From Paenibacillus andongensis (lineage in GTDB: Bacteria > Bacillota > Bacilli > Paenibacillales > NBRC-103111): DNA of 64,000 bases. Under the pieces are notes generated by a model. That model was not told the origin of the DNA, made no database searches, and worked only from the letters and a program-made list of their open reading frames with translations. Shown one piece after another: positions 8,670 through 18,823 of the stretch; within the stretch, counting starts at the first letter, position 1, and the number at the start of each line of letters is the position of its first letter. Position numbers and translations under genes: made by a program. The stretch covers positions 6,393,001 to 6,457,000 of the forward strand of contig NZ_CP104467.1 of assembly GCF_025369935.1 (NCBI RefSeq), written 5' to 3'.

Positions 8670-10349
8670 ATGTTTATTTTACGCAGGGTTCATTGGAAAG
8701 CTCTAGTGTCCACAATAGCTTGTATCGCCGTATTGGCAGGCTGCTCCACCGCCAAAGTCAACGATCCAGGGACATCGACAAGTCCGAATGCGACCCCAGC
8801 CCCGGCAACCGAACCTGCTAAAAGAGGAGCGATTAACGTTTCCGTCTATGATCGGGGCAACATTCCTCCTGAGGAAGGCAACTGGGATAAAAACCGTTGG
8901 GTGGATTGGATCAACAAGAACGGTCCTGTCGATGTTAAATATACCCCCGTTCCCCGCTGGGAATCGTTCCCTAAATTTAATGCCTTGCTGGCTTCGGGAA
9001 GCGCGCCGGATTTGATACTGGAGTATGATGCCAACTACAGAAACAGCTGGTATTCGCAGAAACTGCTGATGCCGATCGATGAGATGATTGACAAGTACAG
9101 TACGAATTACAAGCAAATTCTGGAGAAATACCCGCTGCTGCGCAAGATTGGAACGAAGGAAGACGGCAAATTGTATGAAATCGGACGTTTGAATGTCGTG
9201 GCCCCGCATCATCGTCTCTTAATCCGTGAGGATTGGCTCCAGAAGCTGAACCTCCAAGTCCCAACGACAACTGAAGAATTGTACAACGTGGCCAAAGCAT
9301 TCGTGAATCAGGATCCGGACGGCAACGGTAAAAAGGATACCTTCGGTATCAACCTGAGCGGCGTCGGCTTCTCCGTGATCAGTCACATCTTCGGCCGTTC
9401 GATCGATTGGGCCGAGCAAAACGGCCAATTCGTACATGATTGGGATCGCCTCCAGGCATCCGTAGAATTCCAGAAACGTTTGTTTGACGACGGTTTAGTC
9501 GATAAGGATTTTCTCACTGATAAAAACGGACAAAAAGGCATTCAAGATTTCATGAACGGAAAGTTAGGAATTTTCGCGATCGACAGTGCATGGTTTACCA
9601 TTTCGAACTATGAAACTTTGAAGAAGAACAACCCTACGGCTAAGGTCATTCCTATGGCTTTACCGAAGAGCCAATTCGGGCAGTTCAGCCCGATTATCAG
9701 CACACCTGTGCAAATGGTCGGTGTCGTCAATGCCAAAGCGAAGGATCCGAAAGCGATTATGCAATATATTGACTGGATGGTGGATCCAGAGCATGCAAGC
9801 CTGCTCAAGAACGGTATTGAAGGTACACATTCGCAAAAAGGTTCGAATGGCTGTTTGCAGCCTATCGACACAGAGAAAAACAAGAAAGAACTGTACACCG
9901 ACGATCTGAATATGATGAGATCCGATTTGCTGCTGGGCAAATGCGCGGAAGTGTATCTGGTGAACTTGCGCCCTGAAGTGCCCACCCAGAAAGAATTGCT
10001 TGATATCAACCTCAAATCCAAAGAAATCTATATTAACAAAGATCGTCCTATCCCTTCGCTCGGCTACGACTTCTTACCGGTCTTGCCTGATGATCTGCAA
10101 GCGATTGTCAAAAGCACAAGCAAATCCAACAACATCGATAAAGGCGATATTTGGTTGAAAGCTTTGGTCGGCGGCACGGGCTATACTGCACAGCAAGCTG
10201 TAAAGGATGCTAAGGATGTTTGGGAAAAAGCAGGCGGCAAGCAAGTCGACGATTATTACGCCAAATGGTATGAGAACAACAAAACCAAAGCATTTAGTAT
10301 CGATGATTTGTACAAATTTGCTGAACAGTCTCAGAAAGAGTTGAAATAG
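8670..10349 (+). CDS. Sugar-binding lipoprotein of the ABC transporter
   Basis: 559 aa. AAGGGGGG precedes the ATG. The N-terminus is a lipoprotein signal peptide with lipobox LAGC (Cys at about residue 25), followed by a Ser/Thr/Pro/Ala-rich linker and a large extracellular solute-binding domain of the LplA/YtcQ kind (EDWLQKLNLQVPTTTEELYN, DPDGNGKKDTFGI). It captures the sugar outside the cell for the two permeases upstream. The length of about 560 aa is typical of this oligosaccharide subgroup. A hairpin downstream may cap the transport operon and reduce read-through into the secreted enzyme gene. Confidence 0.93.
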   Translation: MFILRRVHWKALVSTIACIAVLAGCSTAKVNDPGTSTSPNATPAPATEPAKRGAINVSVYDRGNIPPEEGNWDKNRWVDWINKNGPVDVKYTPVPRWESFPKFNALLASGSAPDLILEYDANYRNSWYSQKLLMPIDEMIDKYSTNYKQILEKYPLLRKIGTKEDGKLYEIGRLNVVAPHHRLLIREDWLQKLNLQVPTTTEELYNVAKAFVNQDPDGNGKKDTFGINLSGVGFSVISHIFGRSIDWAEQNGQFVHDWDRLQASVEFQKRLFDDGLVDKDFLTDKNGQKGIQDFMNGKLGIFAIDSAWFTISNYETLKKNNPTAKVIPMALPKSQFGQFSPIISTPVQMVGVVNAKAKDPKAIMQYIDWMVDPEHASLLKNGIEGTHSQKGSNGCLQPIDTEKNKKELYTDDLNMMRSDLLLGKCAEVYLVNLRPEVPTQKELLDINLKSKEIYINKDRPIPSLGYDFLPVLPDDLQAIVKSTSKSNNIDKGDIWLKALVGGTGYTAQQAVKDAKDVWEKAGGKQVDDYYAKWYENNKTKAFSIDDLYKFAEQSQKELK

Positions 10350-10362
10350 AATGAAGGAGGAG

Positions 10363-10395
10363 CGGCGCTCCAAGTTAGATGCGAGCGGAGCGCCG
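10363..10395 (+). terminator. Hairpin between binding-protein and secreted-enzyme genes
   Basis: Inverted repeat CGGCGCTCC (10363-10371) and GGAGCGCCG (10387-10395) with a 15-base loop. No T run follows, so it is more likely an mRNA-stabilising or attenuating hairpin than a full terminator. It starts 13 bases after the binding-protein stop. Confidence 0.5.
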
Positions 10396-10466
10396 TCTAC
10401 ACATGACGTGGACCCCGGATAGGATTAGGGAATCCTATTGATAATCTCATTAACCTGGAGGTAATT

Positions 10467-13400
10467 ATGAGATCCCTACACAAGTCAAAACTCCTTGTTT
10501 CAATCCTTCTGTCGGCAATCATTGTCTCACTGCTCCCGCTCTTTCCAGCTTATCGTGCTTTGGCTGCGGGAACAGGTATTACTCAGGACTATTGGAACAA
10601 TATTCCTGGCGGTAAAGTAGAACAGATTCCATTAAAGACGCCTCCAACGGGTTCGAGGTTACTCGCTAACTTCGAGACACCGAACAATACGGGGGATCTT
10701 TATGGTTCTCGCATTTACGGTTTTCTGACGCCGCCGGTCAGCGGAGGCTACACCTTCTGGATTGCAGCAGATGACAGCTCCGAGCTATGGCTGAGTCCGG
10801 ATGGCGATCCTGCGCACAAAGAGAAGATAGCGTCTAATACCGTCTTCGCCAAGCCCAGAGAGTGGGAGAAATCCCCAACTCAGAAATCTGTGATCATTCC
10901 GCTATCCAGCGGGAAAAGATATTATATCGAGGCGCTGCACAAAGAAAACACCTCGAATGACAATTTGGCTGTCGCCTGGCAAGGACCGGGCATTGCCCAA
11001 CAGGTGATACCTGGCACTTACCTGACACCTTATGTGCTGCCTGATGCACCGACAAATCCTGTGCAGGACGACACAGCGAATACGTTTGGGTGGACGCCCG
11101 TTCCTGGTTATGCGAATATCGCTGACTATGAATACAGCACAGATCGCGGTTACACTTGGCAAACCGTAATAACGAACCCGCTTCAACTGGACAATATCAA
11201 TTACACAACGGGACAAATACAAGTTCGGTTGAAAGAAACGACAGCGCAGCCTGCCGGAAAGATCCTGTATTCAACCGCCTTTTACACGCTAACTACCGTG
11301 GAACAGCCTGCGCCGGTTTATACGATGCTTTGGAAAATCGGGCTTGATAATCAGCTGTCGACTGAATTTAGCGATTATAAATCAACACCCATCGAGTCCT
11401 TCAGCCTTCCTTCCGACTGGTCCACTCGCACAGATTGGAGTTCGGTATCTAAAGGACTAAAGCTTAACCGCAACGGTTCTATGGTTATTACTTACAACTT
11501 GTCTGCGATCCCGGAGCATGGCGTGCAGTTCAGCTTCAGGAGCTTGGATGCGTATGTATCCGTTCCGCAATTAGCTGTATTTTCCAATGATACCATGGCC
11601 GGTTTAATCCAAATTGTCGGCTTGAGCGGAGGAAATACAACTCGGAAATTTAAAGAAACCTACGAGCTTTATATCCCGAAGGAAATGCTGAAAGTTGGAT
11701 CTAATGAATTGAAGCTATCTTTGGATCGAGGCTTGTATGCAGGAACTGAAGGTGATGACTATCATTGGTTTGAATGGGATTATGCCAAACTTGAGGCATT
11801 AGGAGCTCCGGCTGCGGAACCGATTCATGGGCGGTATACCCATCTAGGAACAGCGCTTGTTTCACATGTGTTGAAAGACCGCGATCTGCAAACGATGGAA
11901 GTAACGAAATGGCTTGGACTCGCCTACAGCGGAAACGTCATTCGTTCCAGTCAATTCTCGCGGGAATGGTTGACTGCCTTGCGTGATTTGAATTTGGCAC
12001 CCGTTCTTCTGCCATTCGGAGCCTATATCAAGGATCCTGAACTTTCTTCGGGGGTTGTCCCTGAGAAGCTCAAAGAGTACTACAACAATCTCATTGCAGA
12101 AAATGGGGATTTGTTCGAATACTTGGAGCTTGATAATGAACCCGGCGTGTTCAACAATGCCTTTGCCGCCGACTTGGCTCTTGCCAAATATGTTAGTGAG
12201 CAGAAACCTTTGCTAAACCCTTGGTTGAAAGCGGTTTCCCCAGGTTGGGCTTACTGGCCCACCAAAGGAATCCCCGATGGTTGGGAGCGTGATCCTGCCT
12301 ACCGCAGACAGATTGAAGACTATACCGATATGACGAACGGCCACAGCTATACCTTAAGCGGAATCTCGAGCGGTGAGGGAGGCGCTCTCGTTGAGACGTT
12401 AAAGACTTATCCTGAGTATCAGGGTGACGGATTAGCAAAGCCGATGATGATGAGTGAAACGGGAGCTAATGATTTTCATACCGACAATAACCGGTACGAT
12501 ACATTCACACACCGTTTTGCATCCATCTTTGATCGGGAAACGCGCAGTACCATCGGCTACCTCGATTACATCATGCAGCATGCGGCTTACTTCCGAGAAT
12601 ACAGCTTGCTCAAAGAGGACATCGTGATGAAATCCGCTGATGATGCCGAAGCGTGGATCAACACGAGTGATCCCGATGAAACGCGTTTGAAGGTTTTTCG
12701 CCGCTTAGCGCTAGCCTACAGTACGCATGGCAAACCGCTTCCTTATGAGTATACAAATCAGAGCGAGCTTGCCGGGAAAAAAGCTTATTTCCGTGCGGTG
12801 GATACCTCGAGTCATGGTGTAAGTAATACAGGAGCAAAATCCAATAAAATTCTGCTCAATTTTGTTAATTTTGAAACGACACCGGTCACGATGAACGTCC
12901 ATGTTACACTGCCTACTAACGCCCAGTATGCGGCAGAACGCTTTGGCGCAGGCAACACGTATGCGGCTGCTCGCAGTTTTACGACCATTGACGCCGCTTC
13001 GGGCGCACAATTATCGGAAACGCTCCAGCCCGGTGAAGCCGTGCAGTTTATTTTGACCCCTTTAGAACATTCAGCACCAAGCAAGCCTACGCTGCAAGCA
13101 CGGGCCGTTTCGTACAAACAAATCAAGCTGACTTGGCAGCCTTCTACGGATAATTCAGAAGTCACCGGATATAAGCTCTATGATAACGGCGTACTGCTCG
13201 CTAAGCTGCCGAAAGCCGTAACCCGTTATTCGCACCAAGATGTTAGACCGGAAAGCGCCCACTTGTATACGCTGATTGCTTATGATGACTCAGGCAACGA
13301 ATCCGTACCTAGCGATCCTTTAGCCATATCCTCCTTAACCTTGCCGGCCTCTCCTTTTACCACTGCGCCTACGGGAGCTTTGCATGTTGAAGCGGAGCAA

Positions 13401-15518
13401 ACGGAGCTGGAAGGAGTGACCCATCATGGCACATTCGTCGGCATGTACTTTACACAAGGACGAATGAACATGCTGAAACCGCCTGTAAAAGCCAATACCA
13501 ATTATATTCTTAAGCTTAAATATAGTTCGGCCGCGAACAAAAAGGTCAATCTTGTTATCGACAATCAGCTGATTCGAACGCTGGATTTGCCGGGAACAGA
13601 GCCTAACGTCTATACAACAATCGAATATAACGTCATGATGCCAGCGGACATAAGCAACCTGGTGCTGTCCATCGTCAAGAGCACCGATAATGTGTTCGCT
13701 TACTTCGATTGGTTCGAGCTGAAAGAAGGCATCTTGGATGAAACGCCTCAAGCCCTCTGGACGAATGTCATTCATTCCAGTACGAATATGTATTATTCCG
13801 CTCCTACCTTCGCTCTCGGCGCCAATGGGGCCAATCTTCATGAAACGACAACGCCGGGCGATTACACAGCTATGGGCTTTAAAGGGACGGGAATCCGTTG
13901 GTATTCCGATATTGAGGCTACTTTAGGCGAGGCTGATGTGTATATCGATGATGTCCTACAGGCAACTGTGGATTTGAAAACAGCAAACACGCAAGGCGCG
14001 AAGAAGGTTGTTTTCGAAAAAACGGGTCTCCCTATGGCCAACCATATCATCAAAGTAGTCGCTAAAAACGGCCGGATCATCCATCAATCGTTCGAGTTTT
14101 TGAGTTTGGAACGCCAGCCTTTAACACCTGGCCCCGATCTTATAGTAACAGACCTTGGAACAGATCCAGCAAATCCGTATGCGGGGCAAACGGGAATTCG
14201 TTTCTATGTTACGGTGAAAAATGTCGGTATTCTCCCAACCCCAGACGGCAAAATAACGGGGGCCGTATTTGGTTTGAACGGCGGTTCTTTCGGCTACACG
14301 GATACGTATAATCAATCCATCCCAGTAGGTGGCAGTGCAACACTCTATACGAACGCAGGAGGTGAAAATGGGTATTGGGAAGTGCCAAATGGAGAAGCCA
14401 CCTACCAATTAAGCGTCAATATCAATGATATCGGACGTTTCACTGAGATGGATCGCACGAACAATACCAAGGAGATTACATTCGAAGTGAAGAAGCGAAA
14501 TGTCACCCCTCCAGTAACAACAGCCACAGCAGACGGTGCAACGGGGGCAGGCACCTTCAACAAACAAGATGTGCATGTTACGTTTACAGCCGTACATCCG
14601 ACTATTGGTGTTGGAATCAAGCGGACAGAATACCGAATTCAGGGTGGAACATGGCAACCAGTCACAACTCAGCCGGTCACCTTCACCGATGAAGGGGTGC
14701 ATCAAATTCAGTACCACTCGATTGATGTGACGAATAACGAAGAAGTGCCCAAAGATTTGATTATAGGCATCGATAAAACGGCTCCTGCTACCACGCATAA
14801 TTCATTATCAGGGTGGCAGCGCACGCCGCAAACCGTCACATTAGCCGCTTATGATGCTTTGAGCGGTGTACAACAGACCTTTTACATCCTAAATGGGGGA
14901 ACCGACACTCCCGGAACCTCGGTTACGGTAAACACTTACGGTGTGAACACGATACACTATTACAGTGTTGATGCGGCAGGCAATCAGGAAGCTGGTCATT
15001 CTACGGAGGTACGCTTCGATCCGCAAGCTCCTGAAATCAACATTGCCGGTCCTTTAACTGTATTTTGGACGGATCCGATTGTATTGAATGTTAGTATCAC
15101 AGATGCTTTAAGTGGCGTGGCCTCATCTGTGGTCAAACTGGACGGTGCCGTTGTTAGCCCTAACATTAACCTCCAACCGCTCAGCTTGTGGCTTGGTCAG
15201 CACACGATTGAAGTAACGGCAGCAGATAGCGCGGGCAATACGACGGTACGTACCTTTGTATTGAAGGTGGTCATGGATCTCGACCATTTGGACGATCTGC
15301 TCCGTTTATTATGGAATCTAGGATATTTTCCAAATCAAAGCACTTATAACAGCTTGCAGAACAAGGTTGCACAGTTTCAGAAACTGCTAAACCAAAGTCA
15401 GCTTAAAGATCAGACTATCTTTGATGCTGTCATCAAAGATGGCAAGTATATGGATAGTACGACCGCCAAGCAGCTTCAGGATGCTGTTCTATACTTGCAG
15501 CAAAAGCTAGGGAAGTGA
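10467..15518 (+). CDS. Large secreted multidomain glycosidase-like protein
   Basis: 1683 aa with CTGGAGG before the ATG. Sec signal peptide at residues 1-34 (cleavage near YRALAAG). Probable order: PA14-like domain (about 35-165), beta-sandwich (280-450), a TIM-barrel glycosidase-like domain (about 455-800), fibronectin type III (870-955), CBM6/35-like domain (HVEAEQTELEG, 970-1085), another jelly-roll (1095-1215), CARDB (1220-1350), OmpL47-like Ig repeats (DKTAP, 1355-1590) and a helical FIMAH-like C-terminus. Candidate catalytic acids are E558 in LELDNEPG and E664 in MMMSETGAND, spaced as in clan GH-A enzymes. It probably degrades a polysaccharide whose fragments enter through the ABC system upstream. 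No SLH or sortase anchor is seen. The substrate cannot be read from sequence. Confidence 0.8.
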   Translation: MRSLHKSKLLVSILLSAIIVSLLPLFPAYRALAAGTGITQDYWNNIPGGKVEQIPLKTPPTGSRLLANFETPNNTGDLYGSRIYGFLTPPVSGGYTFWIAADDSSELWLSPDGDPAHKEKIASNTVFAKPREWEKSPTQKSVIIPLSSGKRYYIEALHKENTSNDNLAVAWQGPGIAQQVIPGTYLTPYVLPDAPTNPVQDDTANTFGWTPVPGYANIADYEYSTDRGYTWQTVITNPLQLDNINYTTGQIQVRLKETTAQPAGKILYSTAFYTLTTVEQPAPVYTMLWKIGLDNQLSTEFSDYKSTPIESFSLPSDWSTRTDWSSVSKGLKLNRNGSMVITYNLSAIPEHGVQFSFRSLDAYVSVPQLAVFSNDTMAGLIQIVGLSGGNTTRKFKETYELYIPKEMLKVGSNELKLSLDRGLYAGTEGDDYHWFEWDYAKLEALGAPAAEPIHGRYTHLGTALVSHVLKDRDLQTMEVTKWLGLAYSGNVIRSSQFSREWLTALRDLNLAPVLLPFGAYIKDPELSSGVVPEKLKEYYNNLIAENGDLFEYLELDNEPGVFNNAFAADLALAKYVSEQKPLLNPWLKAVSPGWAYWPTKGIPDGWERDPAYRRQIEDYTDMTNGHSYTLSGISSGEGGALVETLKTYPEYQGDGLAKPMMMSETGANDFHTDNNRYDTFTHRFASIFDRETRSTIGYLDYIMQHAAYFREYSLLKEDIVMKSADDAEAWINTSDPDETRLKVFRRLALAYSTHGKPLPYEYTNQSELAGKKAYFRAVDTSSHGVSNTGAKSNKILLNFVNFETTPVTMNVHVTLPTNAQYAAERFGAGNTYAAARSFTTIDAASGAQLSETLQPGEAVQFILTPLEHSAPSKPTLQARAVSYKQIKLTWQPSTDNSEVTGYKLYDNGVLLAKLPKAVTRYSHQDVRPESAHLYTLIAYDDSGNESVPSDPLAISSLTLPASPFTTAPTGALHVEAEQTELEGVTHHGTFVGMYFTQGRMNMLKPPVKANTNYILKLKYSSAANKKVNLVIDNQLIRTLDLPGTEPNVYTTIEYNVMMPADISNLVLSIVKSTDNVFAYFDWFELKEGILDETPQALWTNVIHSSTNMYYSAPTFALGANGANLHETTTPGDYTAMGFKGTGIRWYSDIEATLGEADVYIDDVLQATVDLKTANTQGAKKVVFEKTGLPMANHIIKVVAKNGRIIHQSFEFLSLERQPLTPGPDLIVTDLGTDPANPYAGQTGIRFYVTVKNVGILPTPDGKITGAVFGLNGGSFGYTDTYNQSIPVGGSATLYTNAGGENGYWEVPNGEATYQLSVNINDIGRFTEMDRTNNTKEITFEVKKRNVTPPVTTATADGATGAGTFNKQDVHVTFTAVHPTIGVGIKRTEYRIQGGTWQPVTTQPVTFTDEGVHQIQYHSIDVTNNEEVPKDLIIGIDKTAPATTHNSLSGWQRTPQTVTLAAYDALSGVQQTFYILNGGTDTPGTSVTVNTYGVNTIHYYSVDAAGNQEAGHSTEVRFDPQAPEINIAGPLTVFWTDPIVLNVSITDALSGVASSVVKLDGAVVSPNINLQPLSLWLGQHTIEVTAADSAGNTTVRTFVLKVVMDLDHLDDLLRLLWNLGYFPNQSTYNSLQNKVAQFQKLLNQSQLKDQTIFDAVIKDGKYMDSTTAKQLQDAVLYLQQKLGK

Positions 15519-15525
15519 AAATAAG

Positions 15526-15569
15526 AAGAGGCATATCATCCAAAGTCATTTTTGGATGATATGCCTCTT
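15526..15569 (+). terminator. Bidirectional terminator after the secreted-enzyme gene
   Basis: A perfect 19-bp stem, 15526-15544 with 15551-15569 (first arm AAGAGGCATATCATCCAAA), six-base loop, T-rich tail CTCTTTCCC. It lies seven bases past the stop and also faces the convergent minus-strand oxidoreductase gene. Confidence 0.9.
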
Positions 15570-15683
15570 TCCCTTTTGCTGTAAGATGCTACGGCAACCA
15601 AAAATTTCCTGCGAGGGAACGTCGATCCTCTATTTGGACGAAAAACTACGCTTCAAAACAAAAACGCCGATTAGTCCTCCAAT

Positions 15684-16607
15684 CTATACAGACAATCGTT
15701 CCACTAATTGATGCGACTCGAGAACAAGGTCTCCACGGATGCTGCAAGCATTCGGATTGTCCAAGCTGTTCAGGAAATGCTGAACGACACCAGCAAAGCC
15801 CCGTCTTTCAAGCACCGTGTCCCAGCTGCCGAAGGAGCGTACGCGCGGCGCGGCACCTTTTTCATAAAAAACGGCTGACTCCAGGTTCGTTACTTCTACC
15901 GATCGGCCGCTGCCGTGCAACTCCACTTTTTCCAAATCAATACCAGCAAGCCTAACCATACTGTAATTGCCTAGTGAAGAGCCGAATGCCAACGTCCCTG
16001 ACGCGTGGAGCAATCTGCCTGCTTCATCGACTTGTTGATTGTATGTACTCACTTCATACGGACTCTCTCCAAGCCATAACAATAGGTCCAGCATGTGAAT
16101 CAGGTCATCATACAACGTCTCTTTGGCGCTATGACCTTGCTGCTTGATACGGTGCTTGACGGCTGAACACCAATCGAAGCCGCCTGCCTCCTGCAGCCAT
16201 TGCTTAGCCTCGATATAAAGGGGAGCAAATCTGCGGTTAAACCCCGCTGCCAGCAAAACGCCTTTTCGCTCCGCATAAGAAGCCATCTGGGTGGATTGTG
16301 CCCAATCGTAGGATAACGGTTTATCTACATAAACAGCTACACCCTGTTCTATACTTTTCATCACCATATCATAATGGGTAGATGTAGGACTATGTACGAA
16401 AACAGCATCCAGCTCATGTGAAAGAAGCTCATCTAAATTCGTTGTCCCGTAAGGAATGCGATACTTTGCCTGCATCCGTTCTACCGTCGCCGGGGCCTGG
16501 CTCATAACTCCTGCAATTTCCACTTGCTCGTTGATTGATAAAAGAGGCAGATACACTTTTTGTGCGATATCACCTAGACCAATTAATCCAATTCTTTTCT
16601 TCATCAC
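15684..16607 (-). CDS. Gfo/Idh/MocA family oxidoreductase
   Basis: 307 aa. The N-terminal Rossmann fold carries GLIGLGDIAQKVYLPLL, the NAD(P)-binding loop. VDKPLSYD matches the family EKP motif, whose lysine is usually catalytic. Short for the family (usually 330-400 aa). The GTG start overlaps the stop of the upstream MFS gene by four bases, so the two are translationally coupled. It probably oxidises or reduces a sugar or cyclitol brought in by that transporter; the substrate is not deducible. Confidence 0.88.
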   Translation of the reverse strand: MMKKRIGLIGLGDIAQKVYLPLLSINEQVEIAGVMSQAPATVERMQAKYRIPYGTTNLDELLSHELDAVFVHSPTSTHYDMVMKSIEQGVAVYVDKPLSYDWAQSTQMASYAERKGVLLAAGFNRRFAPLYIEAKQWLQEAGGFDWCSAVKHRIKQQGHSAKETLYDDLIHMLDLLLWLGESPYEVSTYNQQVDEAGRLLHASGTLAFGSSLGNYSMVRLAGIDLEKVELHGSGRSVEVTNLESAVFYEKGAAPRVRSFGSWDTVLERRGFAGVVQHFLNSLDNPNACSIRGDLVLESHQLVERLSV

Positions 16608-17887
16608 AATGCTTCACTCCTCATTTGTTTTCCCAGAACCATACGTCCAACCACCAGTCCAAGTACAAGTAAAACAGCGCCAACCAGAGTAGAAACACCA
16701 TAGATTTGCACCCACATCGGGGTATCCGTGATCAGGGCATATACTTTTCCGCCAAAAATTGGCCCCAAGAAAGCGGCAAAGCCGGTAATAGCTGAATAAG
16801 TAGCAATATACATCGGACGTTCGCTCTTCGGTGTGTCGCCAATCGTAAACGTGAACACCATCTGATTAAACCCACCCAGCCCAACGCCAAGAACGATATG
16901 AACGGCATACAGAACAACAACCGCTGGAATGAAAGCAATCGCTCCCCATAATAAACAAGCTAGCGCAATGATCGGTAAGGACCACAGCAGCAAGGTTTGA
17001 GCCGAGTATCGCACATTTAGATTGCCCCATACATAGTAACTAGCCATCATGACTACGGTATGAACGACCGTAATTAACGAGACGGTTTCATAATTAATTT
17101 TCATCAGCTTGAGCATGACATAAGAGAAGAGCGGCACGGTTACCCCTTGCACGAATAAAAACAAAGCCAAAAAGAGAATCGCTTTAAGAAAAGCGCGATC
17201 TTTCAATGGCTTCCCAATCATCCCTACCGGATTCGATGCCGTAGATGGCTCGAAGGGTGGATTCGGATATAAACCGAAGGCCAGTATATTTAACACCACA
17301 CAAACGCTGCAAATGATAAATAAATAGTTAAAGCCTTGCCCGCCTGGATAACGATCTAATATTTGTCCGCCAATGAAAAGAGCAAGTGAACTTACCCCGC
17401 CTAATATCGTGTTGCGAAGTCCAAAATATCGTCCTCGAACCGGACCCGGCACGGCATCGCTAATCAATGAGGTCCAAACGATTCCACCCGCGGCATTTCC
17501 CAAATGGGCAGCCGTATAAAGCACAATATACATGACAACCCACAGATCTTTGGGAAATAAAAAAGGAATCAAGCCCACAGAGGTCCAAAGCAATCGGTGT
17601 GAGGAAGCAAATATAAGGAGCATTCGTTTGCGGTTTCTGAATTTTTGCATGACCACAGCCATCCCGATTTGAATGATATTGACGACGGTTGTAATAGCCA
17701 ACACCAAACCAATTTCAGTTGAAGTCGCTCCTAAATAAAGCAAATAACCCGTTAGAAACGGACCGCCAAGGAGCTGGAAAATAATAACCGCCGGAAATCC
17801 CTCCAACGTTGCGATGAGCAGACTTCTACGGTAGGAGGATACTTTCTTCCTTGGTTTACGTAAATAACCCGCAATTTTCATTACCAT
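16604..17887 (-). CDS. MFS transporter
   Basis: 427 aa with about 12 hydrophobic segments and a basic N-terminus (RKPRKKVSSYRR). The loop MQKFRNRKRMLL between early helices resembles the MFS cytoplasmic loop, and GPVRGRYFGLRNTILGG resembles the conserved segment of many sugar or peptide MFS carriers. It is the first gene of a two-gene minus-strand operon with the Gfo/Idh/MocA oxidoreductase. Sugar or metabolite uptake is the best guess; efflux cannot be excluded. Confidence 0.85.
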   Translation of the reverse strand: MVMKIAGYLRKPRKKVSSYRRSLLIATLEGFPAVIIFQLLGGPFLTGYLLYLGATSTEIGLVLAITTVVNIIQIGMAVVMQKFRNRKRMLLIFASSHRLLWTSVGLIPFLFPKDLWVVMYIVLYTAAHLGNAAGGIVWTSLISDAVPGPVRGRYFGLRNTILGGVSSLALFIGGQILDRYPGGQGFNYLFIICSVCVVLNILAFGLYPNPPFEPSTASNPVGMIGKPLKDRAFLKAILFLALFLFVQGVTVPLFSYVMLKLMKINYETVSLITVVHTVVMMASYYVWGNLNVRYSAQTLLLWSLPIIALACLLWGAIAFIPAVVVLYAVHIVLGVGLGGFNQMVFTFTIGDTPKSERPMYIATYSAITGFAAFLGPIFGGKVYALITDTPMWVQIYGVSTLVGAVLLVLGLVVGRMVLGKQMRSEAL

Positions 17888-18012
17888 ACTCGCCTCCTGA
17901 TGTAATTCTTATGATGAATGACTGATCTTAAAGTTTACAAACTATAGGGCGCTTATGGTAAAATAGGACTGACTACCTAATCTATCATGTCAGGCGGGAT
18001 CACCCAAATATT

Positions 18013-18570
18013 ATGAAACCAAAACATTTTGGTCTTATCACAAGCTCATTACTCTTTTTGATTTTCATTGTACTCTCTCTTATGTTCCAGTCAACCATTT
18101 ATTTGTATATCGCCAGCGTATGTCCGCTCCTCATTGTTCCTTTCCTTCCCGATATTCGCTCTAATCAGTTCATTAAGCCGAATCAAGCTAAAGGTGCTGT
18201 AAGATTGATTACAATGGAGAACAAGGACAAGGCTGATTCTGATTTTCTAGTTATCTTGTTTCAGCCAGGGTATGTTAGATGGAAGCGTGGGAAGCTCTTT
18301 TTCAATATGGAAGATATCATGAAAGATGTCTACATCAAGCCAGATCCCCTCGCCGCCACAATGACGGTGTTAAAATATGATCTATTTCTACATCGACGCA
18401 AGAAAAATTGGATCGGCATTTCCTTAGCGCAGCTTGAACAGCGCACCGAGCATCTCTCTTATACGACAGATGAAATCAACCGTCTGGTCATTCGGATGTC
18501 CGACGTGAATGAATTGCTTCAAGGGCCTGTTAATCAATCAGCTTCGGCTGGACAAAGTATTGGCGCCTAG
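18013..18570 (+). CDS. Small membrane protein of unknown function
   Basis: 185 aa. Two hydrophobic segments at residues 8-28 and 30-46 form a hairpin in the membrane, followed by a cytoplasmic-looking domain of about 135 residues (FLVILFQPGYVRWKRGKLFF, DEINRLVIRMSDVNELLQ). I do not recognise the family. It stands alone, divergent from the MFS gene and closed by its own terminator. The start at 18013 follows a weak ribosome site (GGCGGGATCACC). Confidence 0.65.
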   Translation: MKPKHFGLITSSLLFLIFIVLSLMFQSTIYLYIASVCPLLIVPFLPDIRSNQFIKPNQAKGAVRLITMENKDKADSDFLVILFQPGYVRWKRGKLFFNMEDIMKDVYIKPDPLAATMTVLKYDLFLHRRKKNWIGISLAQLEQRTEHLSYTTDEINRLVIRMSDVNELLQGPVNQSASAGQSIGA

Positions 18571-18577
18571 GAAGATT

Positions 18578-18654
18578 AAAAAAAACACCTGTCTTGAGTT
18601 ATGACCTGCCAATCATTTGGCTGGCGGTAACTCGATTGACAGGTGATTTTTTTT
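18578..18654 (+). terminator. Bidirectional terminator with branched inner arms
   Basis: Outer stem CACCTGTC (18586-18593) with GACAGGTG (18638-18645), flanked by eight A's on the left and eight T's on the right. The interior can form a further stem (GAGTTA / TAACTC). It lies between the convergent small membrane protein gene and pepA and can serve both. Confidence 0.9.
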
Positions 18655-18667
18655 GTGTTGCTTCCAG

Positions 18668-18808
18668 TTAGGAGTCTCCAGAGGCTGTTATTTAGAGAAA
18701 ATCGTGTGAAAACCTCCAAATAAGAGTCTTTGAAGACTTCTATCCTCATCAGATGATGCCGATTTCTTCCATTCTTCTGTATATAAGAGCCTTTAGGAGC
18801 TTCTATTT
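18668..18808 (+). repeat. Three degenerate copies of a ~26-bp repeat
   Basis: Related segments start at 18668, 18718 and 18781, all in the same orientation, and follow the pattern TAAGAGNCTTTNNGAGNCTT then CTATTT. The second contains the dyad AGTCTT/AAGACT. No gene is present here (18655-18823). The copies look like remnants of a dispersed intergenic repeat. Confidence 0.5.
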
Positions 18809-18823
18809 GCTGCAAGCAAAAGA

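Noticed and set aside
15684..17887. Treating the MFS/oxidoreductase pair as part of the rightward sugar locus
   Set aside because: Opposite strand and separated by a strong bidirectional terminator.
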